From assembly GCA_024743275.1 (NCBI GenBank), contig JANSWW010000002.1, positions 62,001-126,000 on the forward strand: a stretch of 64,000 nt of DNA. Direction: 5' to 3'. This document shows, one piece after another, positions 17,249-27,078 of this stretch. The notes below the pieces were generated by a model. It was given only the letters and a program-made list of their open reading frames with translations, made no database searches and was not told the origin of the DNA. This stretch comes from Alphaproteobacteria bacterium. GTDB taxonomy: Bacteria; Pseudomonadota; Alphaproteobacteria; JANSWW01. Each line of letters opens with the position of its first letter. Position 1 is the stretch's first letter. The position numbers were made by a program, and so were the translations under genes.

Positions 17249-18496
17249 ATGTCCCGGTTAGACTTCACCAGCTTGCGCGTCTTGCTGGTCGACGACAGCG
17301 ACTTCATGCGCTCCTTGATCAGCGGGATCTTGAGGGCGCTCAAGGTCGAGACCGTCGTCCATGCGCGAAGTGGCGACGAGGCGATCAAAATCCTCAAACG
17401 CGATGCCCGCGCGGCCGCGCGGGGCGAACCGACGATCGACATCGTGCTGTGCGATCTCGTCATGGAGCCCGGCGACGGCCTCAAAGTGCTCCGCTGGGTG
17501 CGCCGTCACCGCAAATCGCCGAACCGCTTCATGCCGTTCCTGATGATCAGCGGCGCCGTCGATTTCAAAACCCTCAATCTGTGCCGCGACGAAGGGGTCA
17601 GCGAGTTCATCGCCAAGCCCTTTTCCGCCGATACCGTCGCAAGGCGGCTGGCGACGGCGATCGACAATCCGCGTCCCTTCATTTCCGCTCCGACCTATTT
17701 CGGCCCGGACCGACGCCGCCGGGAGGAGGAATTCGTCGGCGACGACCAGCGCGTCATGGGCGAGGACGACGTGACCATCGTCGAGAACCTGGCCGACGCC
17801 AATCTGGCCAATGCCAAGGAAAGCGGAGTCTGGGTCTTCAAACTGCCCAATCTCTTGAAGCGGAAACTGACCGCCCGGTTTTCGACCGGTACCCAGCTCG
17901 TCGACCCGGTGCTTCTGGAGGCCGCCACGGCCCACGTCGAGCGCATGGCGGTCGACTATGCCGATTGGGTCGAAGGCCTCGTCTCCGAACTGGAGAAGTG
18001 TTTCAAGGAGGCCGGCAGCGACCCCTCCGTGGCCCTCGCCCGGCTTGAGCGCATGAACCGGATCGGGCACGAACTGCGCGGCGGCGGATCTACCTTCGAC
18101 TACCCGCTGATCTCATTGTTCGGGAAATCCCTTTTCGAGCACACCGAGAACTACGCCGATCTGGAGGTCATCGAGCCGGAACGTCTCGACCTCATCAAGG
18201 CGCATATCGATGCGATCCGCACCGTCATGAAACAGAAGATCAAGGGCGGCGGCGGTCAGATCGGCAAGGAGATCCGCTCGATCCTCGACCGCGCGGTCGA
18301 GCGGTTCAAGGAGCGGCAAAAGGGCGCCGGCAAACCGAAAAAGGCGGCCGCCGCCCCCCGTAAGATCAAGAAGCCGCCGCCTGCCGATGTCGATCCCGAT
18401 AGTGCGGCCCCCGGGAAAGACGCGCCACCGTCCGAGGTGCCGACCGGCGCGACGGACGACCCGGACGCCCCGCCCGACAACATGCCGACCGGCTAA
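17249..18496 (+). CDS. Response regulator with long C-terminal extension
   Basis: N-terminal receiver domain (residues 9-140) with the acidic pair in VDDSDFMR, phosphoacceptor D69 in CDLVM, and the conserved Lys in IAKPF, so it is probably phosphorylatable. The following TYFGPDRRRR motif is conserved in a group of alphaproteobacterial regulators. The middle of the 415-residue protein is helical with no DNA-binding or enzyme motif, and includes an MNRIGHELRGGGSTF segment that resembles a histidine phosphotransfer helix. The last 70 residues are Lys/Pro/Ala-rich and disordered. No kinase is adjacent; the CHASE kinase 3.5 kb downstream is a possible but unsupported partner. Confidence 0.85.
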   Translation: MSRLDFTSLRVLLVDDSDFMRSLISGILRALKVETVVHARSGDEAIKILKRDARAAARGEPTIDIVLCDLVMEPGDGLKVLRWVRRHRKSPNRFMPFLMISGAVDFKTLNLCRDEGVSEFIAKPFSADTVARRLATAIDNPRPFISAPTYFGPDRRRREEEFVGDDQRVMGEDDVTIVENLADANLANAKESGVWVFKLPNLLKRKLTARFSTGTQLVDPVLLEAATAHVERMAVDYADWVEGLVSELEKCFKEAGSDPSVALARLERMNRIGHELRGGGSTFDYPLISLFGKSLFEHTENYADLEVIEPERLDLIKAHIDAIRTVMKQKIKGGGGQIGKEIRSILDRAVERFKERQKGAGKPKKAAAAPRKIKKPPPADVDPDSAAPGKDAPPSEVPTGATDDPDAPPDNMPTG

Positions 18497-18516
18497 GCCC
18501 GGTCACGCCAGCGACA

Positions 18517-19248
18517 TCAATGCCGGTAGTCGGGGCACTCTCGGTCGAGAATGCGCTTCAACGCCTCGAAATGCGCCCTGGCGGCGAGCCCCTTCTCGGA
18601 ATCGATCTGTTCCTTGGTCATGGCCACCACTTGCGGGTCGATCGGCTTCAACGACCGGCCGGTCGACATGGCCAGGACCTGGTTCTCCGCCGCCCGTTCC
18701 AGGTAGTAGAGATCGTCGAAGGCCTCGGCCACGGTGGGGGCCGCGACGGCGACCCCGTGATTGGCCATGAACATGATCCGCTTGTTCTGGAAGGCGGCGG
18801 CGATCCGGGCCCCCTCCTCGTCGTCGCAGGCAAGCCCGTTATAGGTGGTGTCGTAGGCGATCTCCTCGCTGAAGCGCAGGGCGTTCTGGGTCGTCATGGT
18901 CAGCTCGCCCCCCTCCAGGCTGGTGATCGCCGTCGCATAGGGCATGTGGGTATGCAGCACACACGCGGCCGCCGGATTGGCCTTGTGGATGCAGCTGTGG
19001 ATGAAGAAGGCCGTGGCCTCCGGCGGCCCATCGCCCTCCAGAACCATCCCGTCGGCGTCGAGCAGAATGAGGCCGCTGGCCGTCACCTCGGACCAATGCA
19101 TGCGATTGGGATTGATGAGATAGCGGACCGGCGTTCCCGGCAGCTGAAAGGAGAAGTGATTGCACACCCCCTCGCTCAGGCCGAAACGGTCGGCAAGACG
19201 CAGGGCGGCGGCCAGATCGATGCGGGCATTGGCGACGGGATCGAGCAT
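18517..19248 (-). CDS. Class II aldolase/adducin family protein
   Basis: Zinc-dependent family that includes fuculose- and ribulose-phosphate aldolases. The 243-residue product has ACVLHTHMPYATAITSL, which supplies the paired His ligands, and FMANHGVAVAAPTVAEAFDDLYYLERA near the C-terminus for the third His. It also has a NHFSFQLPGT stretch near the start. The substrate is unknown; this subgroup often acts on small sugar or keto acids and several members lack a demonstrated reaction. It is convergent with the response regulator gene and divergent from the hypothetical gene at 19375. Confidence 0.87.
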   Translation of the reverse strand: MLDPVANARIDLAAALRLADRFGLSEGVCNHFSFQLPGTPVRYLINPNRMHWSEVTASGLILLDADGMVLEGDGPPEATAFFIHSCIHKANPAAACVLHTHMPYATAITSLEGGELTMTTQNALRFSEEIAYDTTYNGLACDDEEGARIAAAFQNKRIMFMANHGVAVAAPTVAEAFDDLYYLERAAENQVLAMSTGRSLKPIDPQVVAMTKEQIDSEKGLAARAHFEALKRILDRECPDYRH

Positions 19249-19374
19249 GGTATGGGTCCTCGAAAGGGTGAATTCCGGTTAACGGGAATGCGGCACCCCT
19301 TTATGAAGCGGCGCCCATGGGGTTAGGGTGCTGTTCTGGATCCCGACACTGCCACAGGCCTGGAAGTTCTGCCA

Positions 19375-19938
19375 ATGACTCGTGACGGCACCGGCCGCCC
19401 GGACCCGCGGGGGGCACAGGACAGCGTGATCGCCGAGGGCCAGGGCCTGATTTTTCGGGTCCGGTGCCACCCGCAATATCTCGTCCAGGCGGCCCGCGCC
19501 TCGGATCTCAACCCCAATGCGGTGGTGATCGAGGACGCGGACATGATCACGAGCAATCTCGGGGCGGCGTCGGCCATCGTCGACTTTCCGAGCTATTTCT
19601 GCACCCAGCGGCATTTCGTGCTGGTTCTCGCCTTCCTGGCCCGGCGCGGCCAGCCCTTCGAGATCATTCTGCTCTACAGTTCAAAGCCGGATGACGAGAT
19701 CAACAGCTATGCGCTGATCTTCCCCTCCCTCGACGACCACACGCTCGCGATCCTGCGCAGCATCGATCCGGTGGCCGCCGACGACCTGTCGGACCTCAAC
19801 CGGCGGATCGAGACCGTCATCACGCGGCTCCGGGAGCTTCGGTTCTCGCCCGATTTCGACGCGGCCTATGAAATGGTCGACGACGACCCGGAGCATTTCA
19901 GCGTGCTGTGGGGCGGCGCCGCCCGGCCGGAGGAGTGA
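19375..19938 (+). CDS. Hypothetical protein
   Basis: Not recognised. The 187-residue product is acidic and soluble. It has a beta-rich N-terminal half (GQGLIFRVRCHPQYLVQAAR, VVIEDADMIT), a FVLVLAFLARRGQPFEIILLYSS segment that is hydrophobic but broken by charges, and a helical C-terminal third. There is no signal peptide. It is followed by the convergent globin-coupled chemoreceptor gene, and is separated from the upstream divergent aldolase by about 125 bases. No function is proposed. Confidence 0.6.
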   Translation: MTRDGTGRPDPRGAQDSVIAEGQGLIFRVRCHPQYLVQAARASDLNPNAVVIEDADMITSNLGAASAIVDFPSYFCTQRHFVLVLAFLARRGQPFEIILLYSSKPDDEINSYALIFPSLDDHTLAILRSIDPVAADDLSDLNRRIETVITRLRELRFSPDFDAAYEMVDDDPEHFSVLWGGAARPEE

Positions 19939-20040
19939 CCCCGAAGCGGGAGCGCGCGGGAGAAACAGGCGTCCCGTCTTCCCGCCCCGCCGACGCTCAC
20001 GGCTCCCGGATCCGGTCGGATCGTCCCTGGGGGAGCCGTT

Positions 20041-20076
20041 GCCCGGCCACTATCGCCCGGCCGCTATTGCCCGGCG
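20041..20076. repeat. 14-bp tandem repeat at the 3' end of the chemoreceptor gene
   Basis: GCCCGGCCACTATC (20041-20054) and GCCCGGCCGCTATT (20055-20068) are adjacent copies, with a partial third copy beginning at 20069. The chemoreceptor's stop codon and last codons lie in copies two and three. Confidence 0.8.
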
Positions 20077-21461
20077 GCGGCTCCGCCCTGTCTCTTATCC
20101 GGCCCCTGGAAGGGCTTTTGCTCCCGCCTCCGGTCGAAGGCGTCATGTTCCCGCAGCGAGTTGATCAGGAGCGCCGTCTCCTCACGCATCCGATTGATCG
20201 ATGCCATCACCGCCTCAGACGACGTGCCGATGGTCTCGGCGACCCGCGCCGTCTCCCCGGCCCGATCCGAGATGTCGTTGATGTTCCGGGAAACCTCCTG
20301 CGCCCCGGCGGCGGCCTCCGCGATACTCTGGCCGATCTCAGCCGTCGCTCCGCTCTGGGCGTCCATCGACTGGGCGATCTGATTGAAAACCTCGTCGACG
20401 CTCCCGACACTCTCGCCGATGGCACCGATGGCCTCGACGATGGCGTCGGTCCTGGCCTGGATCGCGTCGACATTCGCCTTGATGTTGCCGGTCGCGTCCT
20501 GGGTCTGGGTGGCGAGGGATTTCACCTCGTTGGCGACGACGGCGAACCCCCGGCCCGCCTCCCCGGCACGGGCGGCCTCGATGGTCGCGTTCAGCGCCAG
20601 AAGATTGGTTTGACCGGCGATCTTGGTGATCAGATTGACGATGTCGGTGATCTGCTTGGCCGAGGCGGACAACTCGTCGACGATTCTGGAGGCGTCTTCC
20701 GCGAGCGCGGTCGAGCGCCTAACGGTTTCTCCGGCCGTCTCGATCTGACCGGCGATCTCGGCGATCGAGGCGGTGAGTTCCTCCGCCGAAGCGGCCACGG
20801 TGGAGGTATTGGTATTCGCCTCCTCCGCCGCCGCGGCGACCGTCTCCGCCCCGCTCATGGTGTTCCGGGAAATCGTCTTCAGCGAGTTGGTCTCCCGCGA
20901 CAGCGACCTGGCCTCCTCGCCGACCGTTTCGACGATGGTCGAGATCTCCGTTTCGAGCCGCCCCGCCAAACCGATCATCTCCTCCGACCGCCGCTCCTCG
21001 CCGGTCCGCAGATAGACCGAGATGGCATAGTCGATGTCCAGAAAGACGGCCTGCAGCACGGCGTTGACGTCCCGGGCGAAATCGGCCGGTCGACGGTGAC
21101 GGGTCGCGAGGTCGTTGACCATATGACGAAGGCAGAACAGATAGGCGCCGGCATAGACGCCAGGCTCCAACCCGACCCTGAGATGGGCCTTTCCAATCCT
21201 GATCGCCCGCTCTTCGAACGCGTTGTCGAACGCCCCGCTGAACAGCTCGTTCCAATGACGGGCCTGCGCCTTTTTCAGCCGCGCGATATCATGGCCCTCC
21301 AATACCCGGGCGGAGGCGGGCTTGGATGTCATATGGCCGTAGAACTGATCCAGGATCGGATCGATCTTCCCCATCATGTCCGACCGCAGGTCTTCGAGCC
21401 GCCGCCGGGTCGTGTCGGTGATGTCCAGGAAATCCAGTCTCTCCTGCAGGCTTGCGCTCAT
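20064..21461 (-). CDS. Globin-coupled methyl-accepting chemotaxis protein (cytoplasmic oxygen sensor)
   Basis: HemAT-like aerotaxis transducer. The protoglobin domain covers about residues 1-170. Its proximal heme-ligand candidate is His93 in [17 protein letters not shown], the motif typical of the family. A linker leads to the MCP signalling domain with its hairpin tip ([20 protein letters not shown]) near residue 300. There is no membrane segment, so it is a soluble receptor. The ATG at 21461 has a strong GGGGGGACGAG upstream; an ATG at 21485 is weaker. No che or flagellar genes are in the window. Its last codons lie in a 14-bp tandem repeat. Confidence 0.92.
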   Translation of the reverse strand: MSASLQERLDFLDITDTTRRRLEDLRSDMMGKIDPILDQFYGHMTSKPASARVLEGHDIARLKKAQARHWNELFSGAFDNAFEERAIRIGKAHLRVGLEPGVYAGAYLFCLRHMVNDLATRHRRPADFARDVNAVLQAVFLDIDYAISVYLRTGEERRSEEMIGLAGRLETEISTIVETVGEEARSLSRETNSLKTISRNTMSGAETVAAAAEEANTNTSTVAASAEELTASIAEIAGQIETAGETVRRSTALAEDASRIVDELSASAKQITDIVNLITKIAGQTNLLALNATIEAARAGEAGRGFAVVANEVKSLATQTQDATGNIKANVDAIQARTDAIVEAIGAIGESVGSVDEVFNQIAQSMDAQSGATAEIGQSIAEAAAGAQEVSRNINDISDRAGETARVAETIGTSSEAVMASINRMREETALLINSLREHDAFDRRREQKPFQGPDKRQGGAAAGQ

Positions 21462-21766
21462 CTCGTCCCCCCGTTTCCCATGCATTCCGGAGGGGATGAT
21501 TTACCGACGATGGACTGCGTTTGTTGATTTCGATCAACCTATGACGATTCTCCCCTATAGCAGGTATCGAAGCAATCCCAACAGGCGTCATCCCTTAGTA
21601 TCAAGAAGGTTCGCTTTTGGCATCTATTCCACCTTTGGCAGATCATAACCGCATTCAAGAGGCTCCTCGAAATCCAGTGTCATCTATAAGCATGTATGTG
21701 CTCAAAAAAAGGGAGCACTGAATAGGTGCACACAATGCCGCGTTGTTGCTCAACCACTGTTGATCT

Positions 21767-23620
21767 ATGGTTAACGCAATAATGAGTGCCCCCAGATTTG
21801 TAAGGCTCGTCGCTGACATGCGCTCTGGTCAGACCATCGCTCGAATCGTTCTGCTGACCGCGGTCTTGGGAGTTGCGGCCGTTATCATTATTACATTCCA
21901 GGCTGAAAGAGACCTGCTGCGCGAAAGAAACTCGCGGTCCTTGGAAATTGAAGCGATTGAGCTTACCAATTCTTTCAAAAGATCTCTCGAAGTCACAATC
22001 ACACATATGCGCAGTGTTTCTGCTTTTTTTGAAGCGAGTGAAGAAGTTTCCGAGTTGGAATTTCAGCGATTTGTCAAAGAATCGGGTTTTTTCTCAATAG
22101 GAAACCATGTCAGGGCTATCGCGATTATGCCGCTCCTTGATGAGGGTGATATTGAGATGTTCAACAGTAACCTTCTATTGCGTCGTTCCAATCGGGAAGC
22201 ACTGGGATATCCGGCATGGCCCGATCCTCAGAAGACCGTCGGAGGTGTCTTCATTCCAGCGACATATGTCGAGTCGCCGGCGGGCCGCTCAGGAATTGTC
22301 GGGTTCGACCTCGCCACCAGTCGGGAGCGGATGACCGCCGCGGAATCCGCGCGGGATCTTCGGAAGATCGTGATGACCCCGCCGGTGGCGTTATCCCAGG
22401 ATGAAGAAGCGGCCAAACCGAGCGTACTGTTGCTGTCCTACACGCCCCATGGCCGCCTGGGGCTCGGAGACCCGGGGGCCTCGCGCAAATCCCCCGCCTT
22501 CATAGGTGTTGGCTATACACCCGCTCTCCATATCGCCGAGGCGTTCGACGGTAATCTGTCCGGCCTGACCGTGACGGTGCAAGACGTGACCGATCCACAA
22601 TCGCCCATCCCGATTTATGGCAACGCGGACCTTTCCCATCTGACGCAGGTCGCCGCGAACCGAATCGCCTTTGCCGAACGTGAGTGGAGCCTGCGATTCT
22701 ATACGCCGATAACCCGTCTGGAAACGACCCCGGGATGGCTCACGTCGTTCCTCGTAATCAGCCTGACGCTCACCCTGGCCGTCGGCTACAGTGCTCACCG
22801 CCTGATCGCCAATGAAGCGAGCTTGACGCGAAGAGTGCGGGAGCGCACCGAAGAACTTGAGGAGCGAAACAGCCAGCTTCAGGCCGCCCAAAAGCTCACG
22901 CAGATCTCTCTGGCAAAAGCGGAGGAAGCCAACCTAATGAAATCGGAGTTCCTCGCGACCATGTCTCACGAGTTCCGAACCCCTTTGAACGCGATAATTG
23001 GATTTACTGATTTTCTACTTCACCAAAAAGACGGGATAGGCAGAAAGGAAGCCGAAGAATATGTTCGCGACATCAAATTAAGCGGAGATCATTTGCTTTT
23101 TCTCGTGAACGAGATTTTGGACGCAGCATCGATCGAGTTTGGAAAACGGGATCTATTACCAGAAGATTTCGATATTTCTGAAGAAATTCGCGGATCCGTC
23201 AACTCACTCTGGAGCCTGAGTGAGAAGAAAAGTATATCGATAGAACTTCACGGTTCTGCGGAATCTATTGGTGTCACGCTGGATCGGACTGCGATCCGCC
23301 AAATCTTGCTTAATATCTTATCCAATGCGATCAAATACTCGCCGCCAGGGGGCACCATCGGGGTGGTTCTTTCCAACGCCACCGACCAGATCCAGATCGC
23401 GATCAATGACGAAGGGCCGGGCGTTCCACCCGATCTGCTGAACTCCCTGACTAAGCCGTTCACGCGCGCCGACGACAATGCGATGATCGCAAACGAGGGA
23501 ATTGGCCTGGGATTGTCTATTGTAAAGGGTCTTGTCGATCTTCACGGCGGCACGCTCGATATCCGCAACCGCGCGCCAAACGGCGCTTCCGTGGTAGTCA
23601 CGCTTCCGATCACGATATGA
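21767..23620 (+). CDS. CHASE-domain sensor histidine kinase
   Basis: Inner-membrane kinase with an extracellular sensor. The order is TM1 (residues about 26-46), a CHASE-like periplasmic domain (about 75-300), TM2 (about 323-343), and a coiled coil. A HisKA domain follows with phospho-accepting H401 in TMSHEFRTPLN, then a HATPase with NILSNAIKYSP, DEGPGVP and GIGLGLSIVKG boxes. At 617 residues it is complete and has no receiver domain. The gene is visibly AT-richer than its neighbours, mainly at 21.5-22.2 and 22.9-23.3 kb, which suggests transfer. Its stop is 20 bases from the 3' end of tRNA-Pro. ATG 21767 or 21782 can serve as start. Confidence 0.9.
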   Translation: MVNAIMSAPRFVRLVADMRSGQTIARIVLLTAVLGVAAVIIITFQAERDLLRERNSRSLEIEAIELTNSFKRSLEVTITHMRSVSAFFEASEEVSELEFQRFVKESGFFSIGNHVRAIAIMPLLDEGDIEMFNSNLLLRRSNREALGYPAWPDPQKTVGGVFIPATYVESPAGRSGIVGFDLATSRERMTAAESARDLRKIVMTPPVALSQDEEAAKPSVLLLSYTPHGRLGLGDPGASRKSPAFIGVGYTPALHIAEAFDGNLSGLTVTVQDVTDPQSPIPIYGNADLSHLTQVAANRIAFAEREWSLRFYTPITRLETTPGWLTSFLVISLTLTLAVGYSAHRLIANEASLTRRVRERTEELEERNSQLQAAQKLTQISLAKAEEANLMKSEFLATMSHEFRTPLNAIIGFTDFLLHQKDGIGRKEAEEYVRDIKLSGDHLLFLVNEILDAASIEFGKRDLLPEDFDISEEIRGSVNSLWSLSEKKSISIELHGSAESIGVTLDRTAIRQILLNILSNAIKYSPPGGTIGVVLSNATDQIQIAINDEGPGVPPDLLNSLTKPFTRADDNAMIANEGIGLGLSIVKGLVDLHGGTLDIRNRAPNGASVVVTLPITI

Positions 23621-23640
23621 GCGTATGGAAAGCGCCTCAA

Positions 23641-23719
<79 letters not shown>

Positions 23720-23791
23720 CGAGAGCGGGAACCTAACGTCAGGCCCCTTTCGACGCAAGCAAGAAGCGCCGGATTTTTTGAGTTGAGAAAG

Positions 23792-24154
23792 CTACGCCAC
23801 GAGCCCCAGTTCGCGGGCCCGTTTCAACGCCGATTCGAGGTCGGCCTTCATCTCCCGCAACTCGTCGGCGACGGACTTCACCTCCTGGGGTTCGGCGCCA
23901 TGTTCCAGCGGCGCGCCGTCCTTCAACAGCTTCTGGACGCCCTTGATGGTGTAGCCGTCCTGATAAAGCAGCCCGCGGATCTTGCGCAGGAGATCGACAT
24001 CCTCCGGCCGATAATAGCGACGCCCGCCGCCCCGCTTCATCGGCTTGATCTGGGTGAACTTGGTCTCCCAAAAGCGCAGCACATGCGGCGGGACGTCCAA
24101 ATCCTCCGCCACCTCGCTGATCGTGCGAAACGCGCTGGGCGATTTCCCGGCCAC
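23792..24154 (-). CDS. MerR-family transcriptional regulator
   Basis: A 120-residue protein with an N-terminal MerR winged helix-turn-helix ([22 protein letters not shown], then [17 protein letters not shown]) followed by a short coiled coil. It has no effector-binding domain and no metal-binding Cys, so it is a small MerR-like regulator of unknown target. It follows ihfA by 46 bases on the same strand. The plsX-fabH-ihfA-merR order is common in alphaproteobacteria, which suggests a housekeeping rather than a stress role. Confidence 0.92.
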   Translation of the reverse strand: MAGKSPSAFRTISEVAEDLDVPPHVLRFWETKFTQIKPMKRGGGRRYYRPEDVDLLRKIRGLLYQDGYTIKGVQKLLKDGAPLEHGAEPQEVKSVADELREMKADLESALKRARELGLVA

Positions 24155-24200
24155 CTTACGCTCCCCTTCTCACCAAACCCTCACGCCCCATCATCACCGC

Positions 24201-24506
24201 TCAGGCCCGCGGAACATGCGTCCGGTTGATGTGATCCTTCAATACATGGGAGGGACGGAAGACCAGGACACGGCGCGGTAGGATCGGAACCTCCTCGCCG
24301 GTCTTGGGATTGCGGCCGACGCGCTCGGTCTTGTGGCGCACCGCGAAACTCCCGAAAGACGAGATCTTGACCGGCTCACCCCGTTCCAGGGCGGCCGAAA
24401 TCTCCTCCAAGACGAGCTCGACAAGATCGGCCGATTCGTTCCGGGACAGTCCCACCTCCTGGTAGACCGCTTCGCTCAGATCCGCGCGTGTAATGGTCTT
24501 GGTCAT
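24201..24506 (-). CDS. ihfA: Integration host factor subunit alpha
   Basis: DNA-bending heterodimer subunit used in recombination, replication and sigma-54 promoters. The 101-residue product is full length. It starts with the [28 protein letters not shown] helices and has the [22 protein letters not shown] beta arm, whose proline in RNPKTGE intercalates into DNA. It is preceded by a recognisable promoter-like sequence with an inverted repeat in the spacer, described separately. It sits between fabH and merR, and the upstream gap of 171 bases implies its own promoter. Confidence 0.96.
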   Translation of the reverse strand: MTKTITRADLSEAVYQEVGLSRNESADLVELVLEEISAALERGEPVKISSFGSFAVRHKTERVGRNPKTGEEVPILPRRVLVFRPSHVLKDHINRTHVPRA

Positions 24507-24536
24507 GCGTGCCCCTCCATCCCTCTACCGGACAAA

Positions 24537-24565
24537 AGACTACGCGGATTTGAGAAATCCGTCAA
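24537..24565 (-). promoter_or_regulatory. Candidate ihfA promoter with palindromic spacer
   Basis: On the minus strand TTGACG and TAGTCT are separated by exactly 17 bases, about 30-60 bases upstream of ihfA. The spacer holds GGATTT-CTC-AAATCC (24546-24560), an inverted repeat placed where a repressor would block polymerase. A CTTGATCAAG palindrome lies further upstream near 24602. Confidence 0.45.
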
Positions 24566-24677
24566 TTCCAATGGGATGGCGGAAAAGCTTCACAATACGC
24601 TTGATCAAGTTCAAGTGACGCTTGAGGAATTGATCGGCATGCCCACCAATTTCCCCCGCGCGCCGACCGACGGCGGA

Positions 24678-25655
24678 TCAGAAGCGGACCAGGGCCGCCC
24701 CCCAGGCGAGACCGCCGCCGATGCCCTCCATCAGGACCAGATCGCCCTGTTTGATCCGGCCGTCCCGGACGGCCTCGCAGAGGGCGAGCGGGATCGAGGC
24801 GGCGGAGGTGTTGGCATGGCGGTCGACGGTGACCACGACCTTGGACGGGTCGAGCTTCAGGCGATCGCCCATGGCGTCGATGATGCGCCGGTTGGCCTGA
24901 TGCGGCACCAACCAGTCGACATCGGCCGCACTGAGATCGTTGGCGGCCAGCGCCTCGTCAACGACGGCCGAGAGTTTCGTGACCGCGTGCTTGTAGACCT
25001 CTTTACCGGCCATCCGGACATGGCCCACAGTCCCCGTCCCTGACGGACCGCCGTCGACATAGAGGATGTCGTGCTCGGTCCCGTCGGAATGCAGGTGGGT
25101 CGAGAGCACCCCGCGATCCTCCGGCGCTCCCTCGGCGTCATAGGCCTCGAGGATCACCGCGCCGGCTCCGTCGCCGAAGAGAACCGCGGTCCCCCGGTCC
25201 TCCCAATCGAGAATGCGGGTGAAGGTCTCGGCGCCGATCACAAGGGCCCGTTTACCGTGGCCGGTCTTCAGCATGCTGTCGGCGACCGCCAGCCCATATA
25301 CGAAGCCGGCGCAGACCGCCTGGACGTCGAAGGCGAAACCGGCCCCGATATCGAGCTTTCGCTGCACGGTGGTGGCCGTCGCGGGGAAGGTCTCGTCCGG
25401 TGTGGTGGTCGCCACGACGATCAGGTCGATGTCGCCGGCCTCGAGCCCGGCATGGTCGAGCGCGTCCCGGGCCGCGTTCACCGCAAGATCGGAGGTCTTC
25501 TCGTCGTCCGCCGCAATATGGCGCTGGCGGATGCCCGTGCGCTTCTGGATCCACTCGTCGGAGGTATCCATCCGGGCAGCGAGATCGTCATTGGTGAGGA
25601 TGTTTTCAGGGAGATAGGAGCCACACCCGATGATTTTCGACCGCACCAGGGTCAT
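24678..25655 (-). CDS. fabH: Beta-ketoacyl-ACP synthase III
   Basis: Starts fatty-acid synthesis by condensing acetyl-CoA with malonyl-ACP. The 325-residue thiolase-fold enzyme shows the catalytic triad: Cys in [12 protein letters not shown], His in [11 protein letters not shown] and Asn in [13 protein letters not shown]. The [13 protein letters not shown] end is canonical. It follows plsX by 11 bases, so the two are almost certainly co-transcribed, and ihfA lies downstream with its own probable promoter. Confidence 0.97.
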   Translation of the reverse strand: MTLVRSKIIGCGSYLPENILTNDDLAARMDTSDEWIQKRTGIRQRHIAADDEKTSDLAVNAARDALDHAGLEAGDIDLIVVATTTPDETFPATATTVQRKLDIGAGFAFDVQAVCAGFVYGLAVADSMLKTGHGKRALVIGAETFTRILDWEDRGTAVLFGDGAGAVILEAYDAEGAPEDRGVLSTHLHSDGTEHDILYVDGGPSGTGTVGHVRMAGKEVYKHAVTKLSAVVDEALAANDLSAADVDWLVPHQANRRIIDAMGDRLKLDPSKVVVTVDRHANTSAASIPLALCEAVRDGRIKQGDLVLMEGIGGGLAWGAALVRF

Positions 25656-25666
25656 TCGATGCCTCT

Positions 25667-26746
25667 TTAGCCCGTCAGGGGGCCAGTAGCGGGATCCTTC
25701 GCGGCAAGCGCTGCGGGGTTCATTTTGGCGAGTTCGTCACCGATCCGGTCGATGAAGCCGTGTCGGCAGAGATCGACGGCCACGCCGATGGCGTTCGCAA
25801 AGCCGATCGCATCCGTACCGCCATGGCTCTTGACGGAAATGCCGTTGAGGCCGACCAGAACCGCGCCGTTGTAGCGGCGGGGGTCCATCCGGCGACGCAG
25901 CCGCTTGATGGCCGGCCGGGCGAACAGATAACCAAGCTTCGCCATCAGCGACGCCTTGAAGCTGTCCTTGAGGAATTCGGCGATCAGGCGCGAGGTGCCC
26001 TCGGCGGTCTTGAGCGCGATGTTGCCGCTGAACCCGTCGCTGACGATGACGTCGACGGTGCCCTTGGCGAGATCGTCGCCCTCGACGAAACCGTAGAAAT
26101 CGACCGGAACTTTTCCGGAGCGCAGCCGCTCGGCCGCCGTGCGAAGGGTCTCGCTGCCCTTCTGCTCCTCTTCGCCGACATTGAGGAGCCCGACCGTCGG
26201 ATCGATGATCCCCAACACGGAGCGCGCCATGACATCCCCCATCAGCGCGAACTGAACCAGGTTATCGGCGTTGCAATCCACGTTGGCGCCCAGGTCCAGC
26301 ATGACGATCTCGCCGCGCTGGCTGGGGAAATAGGAGGCGATGGCGGGACGGTCGATCCCGGGCATTGAGCGCAGCACGAACTTCGACATCGCCATCAGCG
26401 CGCCGGTATTGCCAGCCGACACGATGGCATCGGCCCGGCCGTCGGAGACCGCGTTGATCGCAAGCCGCATGGACGACTGGCGTCCCTTGCGCAGCGCGAC
26501 CGAGGGCTTCATATCGCCGGGCACGACATCGTCCGTGTGGACGATCTCGACCGATTGGCGCAGCCGTTTTGCCTTTTTCAGGAACCGCTGGATCTCCGGC
26601 TCCCGGCCATAAAGCTGGATCTTCAGCCCGGGATGGCGTTCCACAGCAATGTCCGCCCCCTTGACGACCATTTCGGGAGCATGGTCGCCGCCCATGGCGT
26701 CGAGCGCGAGGGTAAGGGGTTCAGGCAATTCGACCGATACTCCCAA
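25667..26746 (-). CDS. plsX: Phosphate acyltransferase PlsX
   Basis: Makes acyl-phosphate from acyl-ACP for the PlsY step of phospholipid synthesis. The 359-residue product shows the family's [18 protein letters not shown] start, a [14 protein letters not shown] segment and GADLGAN-like LDLGANVDC. The [15 protein letters not shown] block lies toward the end. It overlaps nothing but is only 8 bases after rpmF, giving an rpmF-plsX-fabH unit that couples ribosomal protein L32 to lipid synthesis, as in many bacteria. Confidence 0.97.
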   Translation of the reverse strand: MGVSVELPEPLTLALDAMGGDHAPEMVVKGADIAVERHPGLKIQLYGREPEIQRFLKKAKRLRQSVEIVHTDDVVPGDMKPSVALRKGRQSSMRLAINAVSDGRADAIVSAGNTGALMAMSKFVLRSMPGIDRPAIASYFPSQRGEIVMLDLGANVDCNADNLVQFALMGDVMARSVLGIIDPTVGLLNVGEEEQKGSETLRTAAERLRSGKVPVDFYGFVEGDDLAKGTVDVIVSDGFSGNIALKTAEGTSRLIAEFLKDSFKASLMAKLGYLFARPAIKRLRRRMDPRRYNGAVLVGLNGISVKSHGGTDAIGFANAIGVAVDLCRHGFIDRIGDELAKMNPAALAAKDPATGPLTG

Positions 26747-26754
26747 TCCGGAGG

Positions 26755-26937
26755 TTAAGCGGACTCGACCTCGACCGCCTCGCGACCGTCATAATGACCG
26801 CAAGCATCGCAGACATGGTGCGGGCGCTTGAGTTCGCCGCAATTCGGGCATTCGCCATAGGCGGAACCCGTCAGCGCGTCATGGGCCCGGCGCATATTCC
26901 GCCGCGACTTGGTGGTTTTCTTCTTGGGAACAGCCAT
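26755..26937 (-). CDS. rpmF: 50S ribosomal protein L32 (zinc-binding form)
   Basis: A 60-residue large-subunit protein. It begins [21 protein letters not shown] and carries the zinc ribbon CPNCGE followed by CDACGH, so it is the C+ form that needs zinc. The frame is open upstream to 27060 but the family starts at the MAVPKKK methionine, so 26937 is used. It precedes plsX by 8 bases and follows the DUF177 gene, the usual neighbour of rpmF. Confidence 0.97.
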   Translation of the reverse strand: MAVPKKKTTKSRRNMRRAHDALTGSAYGECPNCGELKRPHHVCDACGHYDGREAVEVESA

Positions 26938-27078
26938 TGTCGTTCTCTCTAATATCAAAAGCCGGTGAGCCTCGGCACCACCGGCTGTCCGTTTTCGAGC
27001 GCGATTGTCTAGCCGAAAACGCGGACAGAAACAATACCGTTTTGCGAAAGCTTGGGCCAAATCCAGGGAAGAGCAAGA

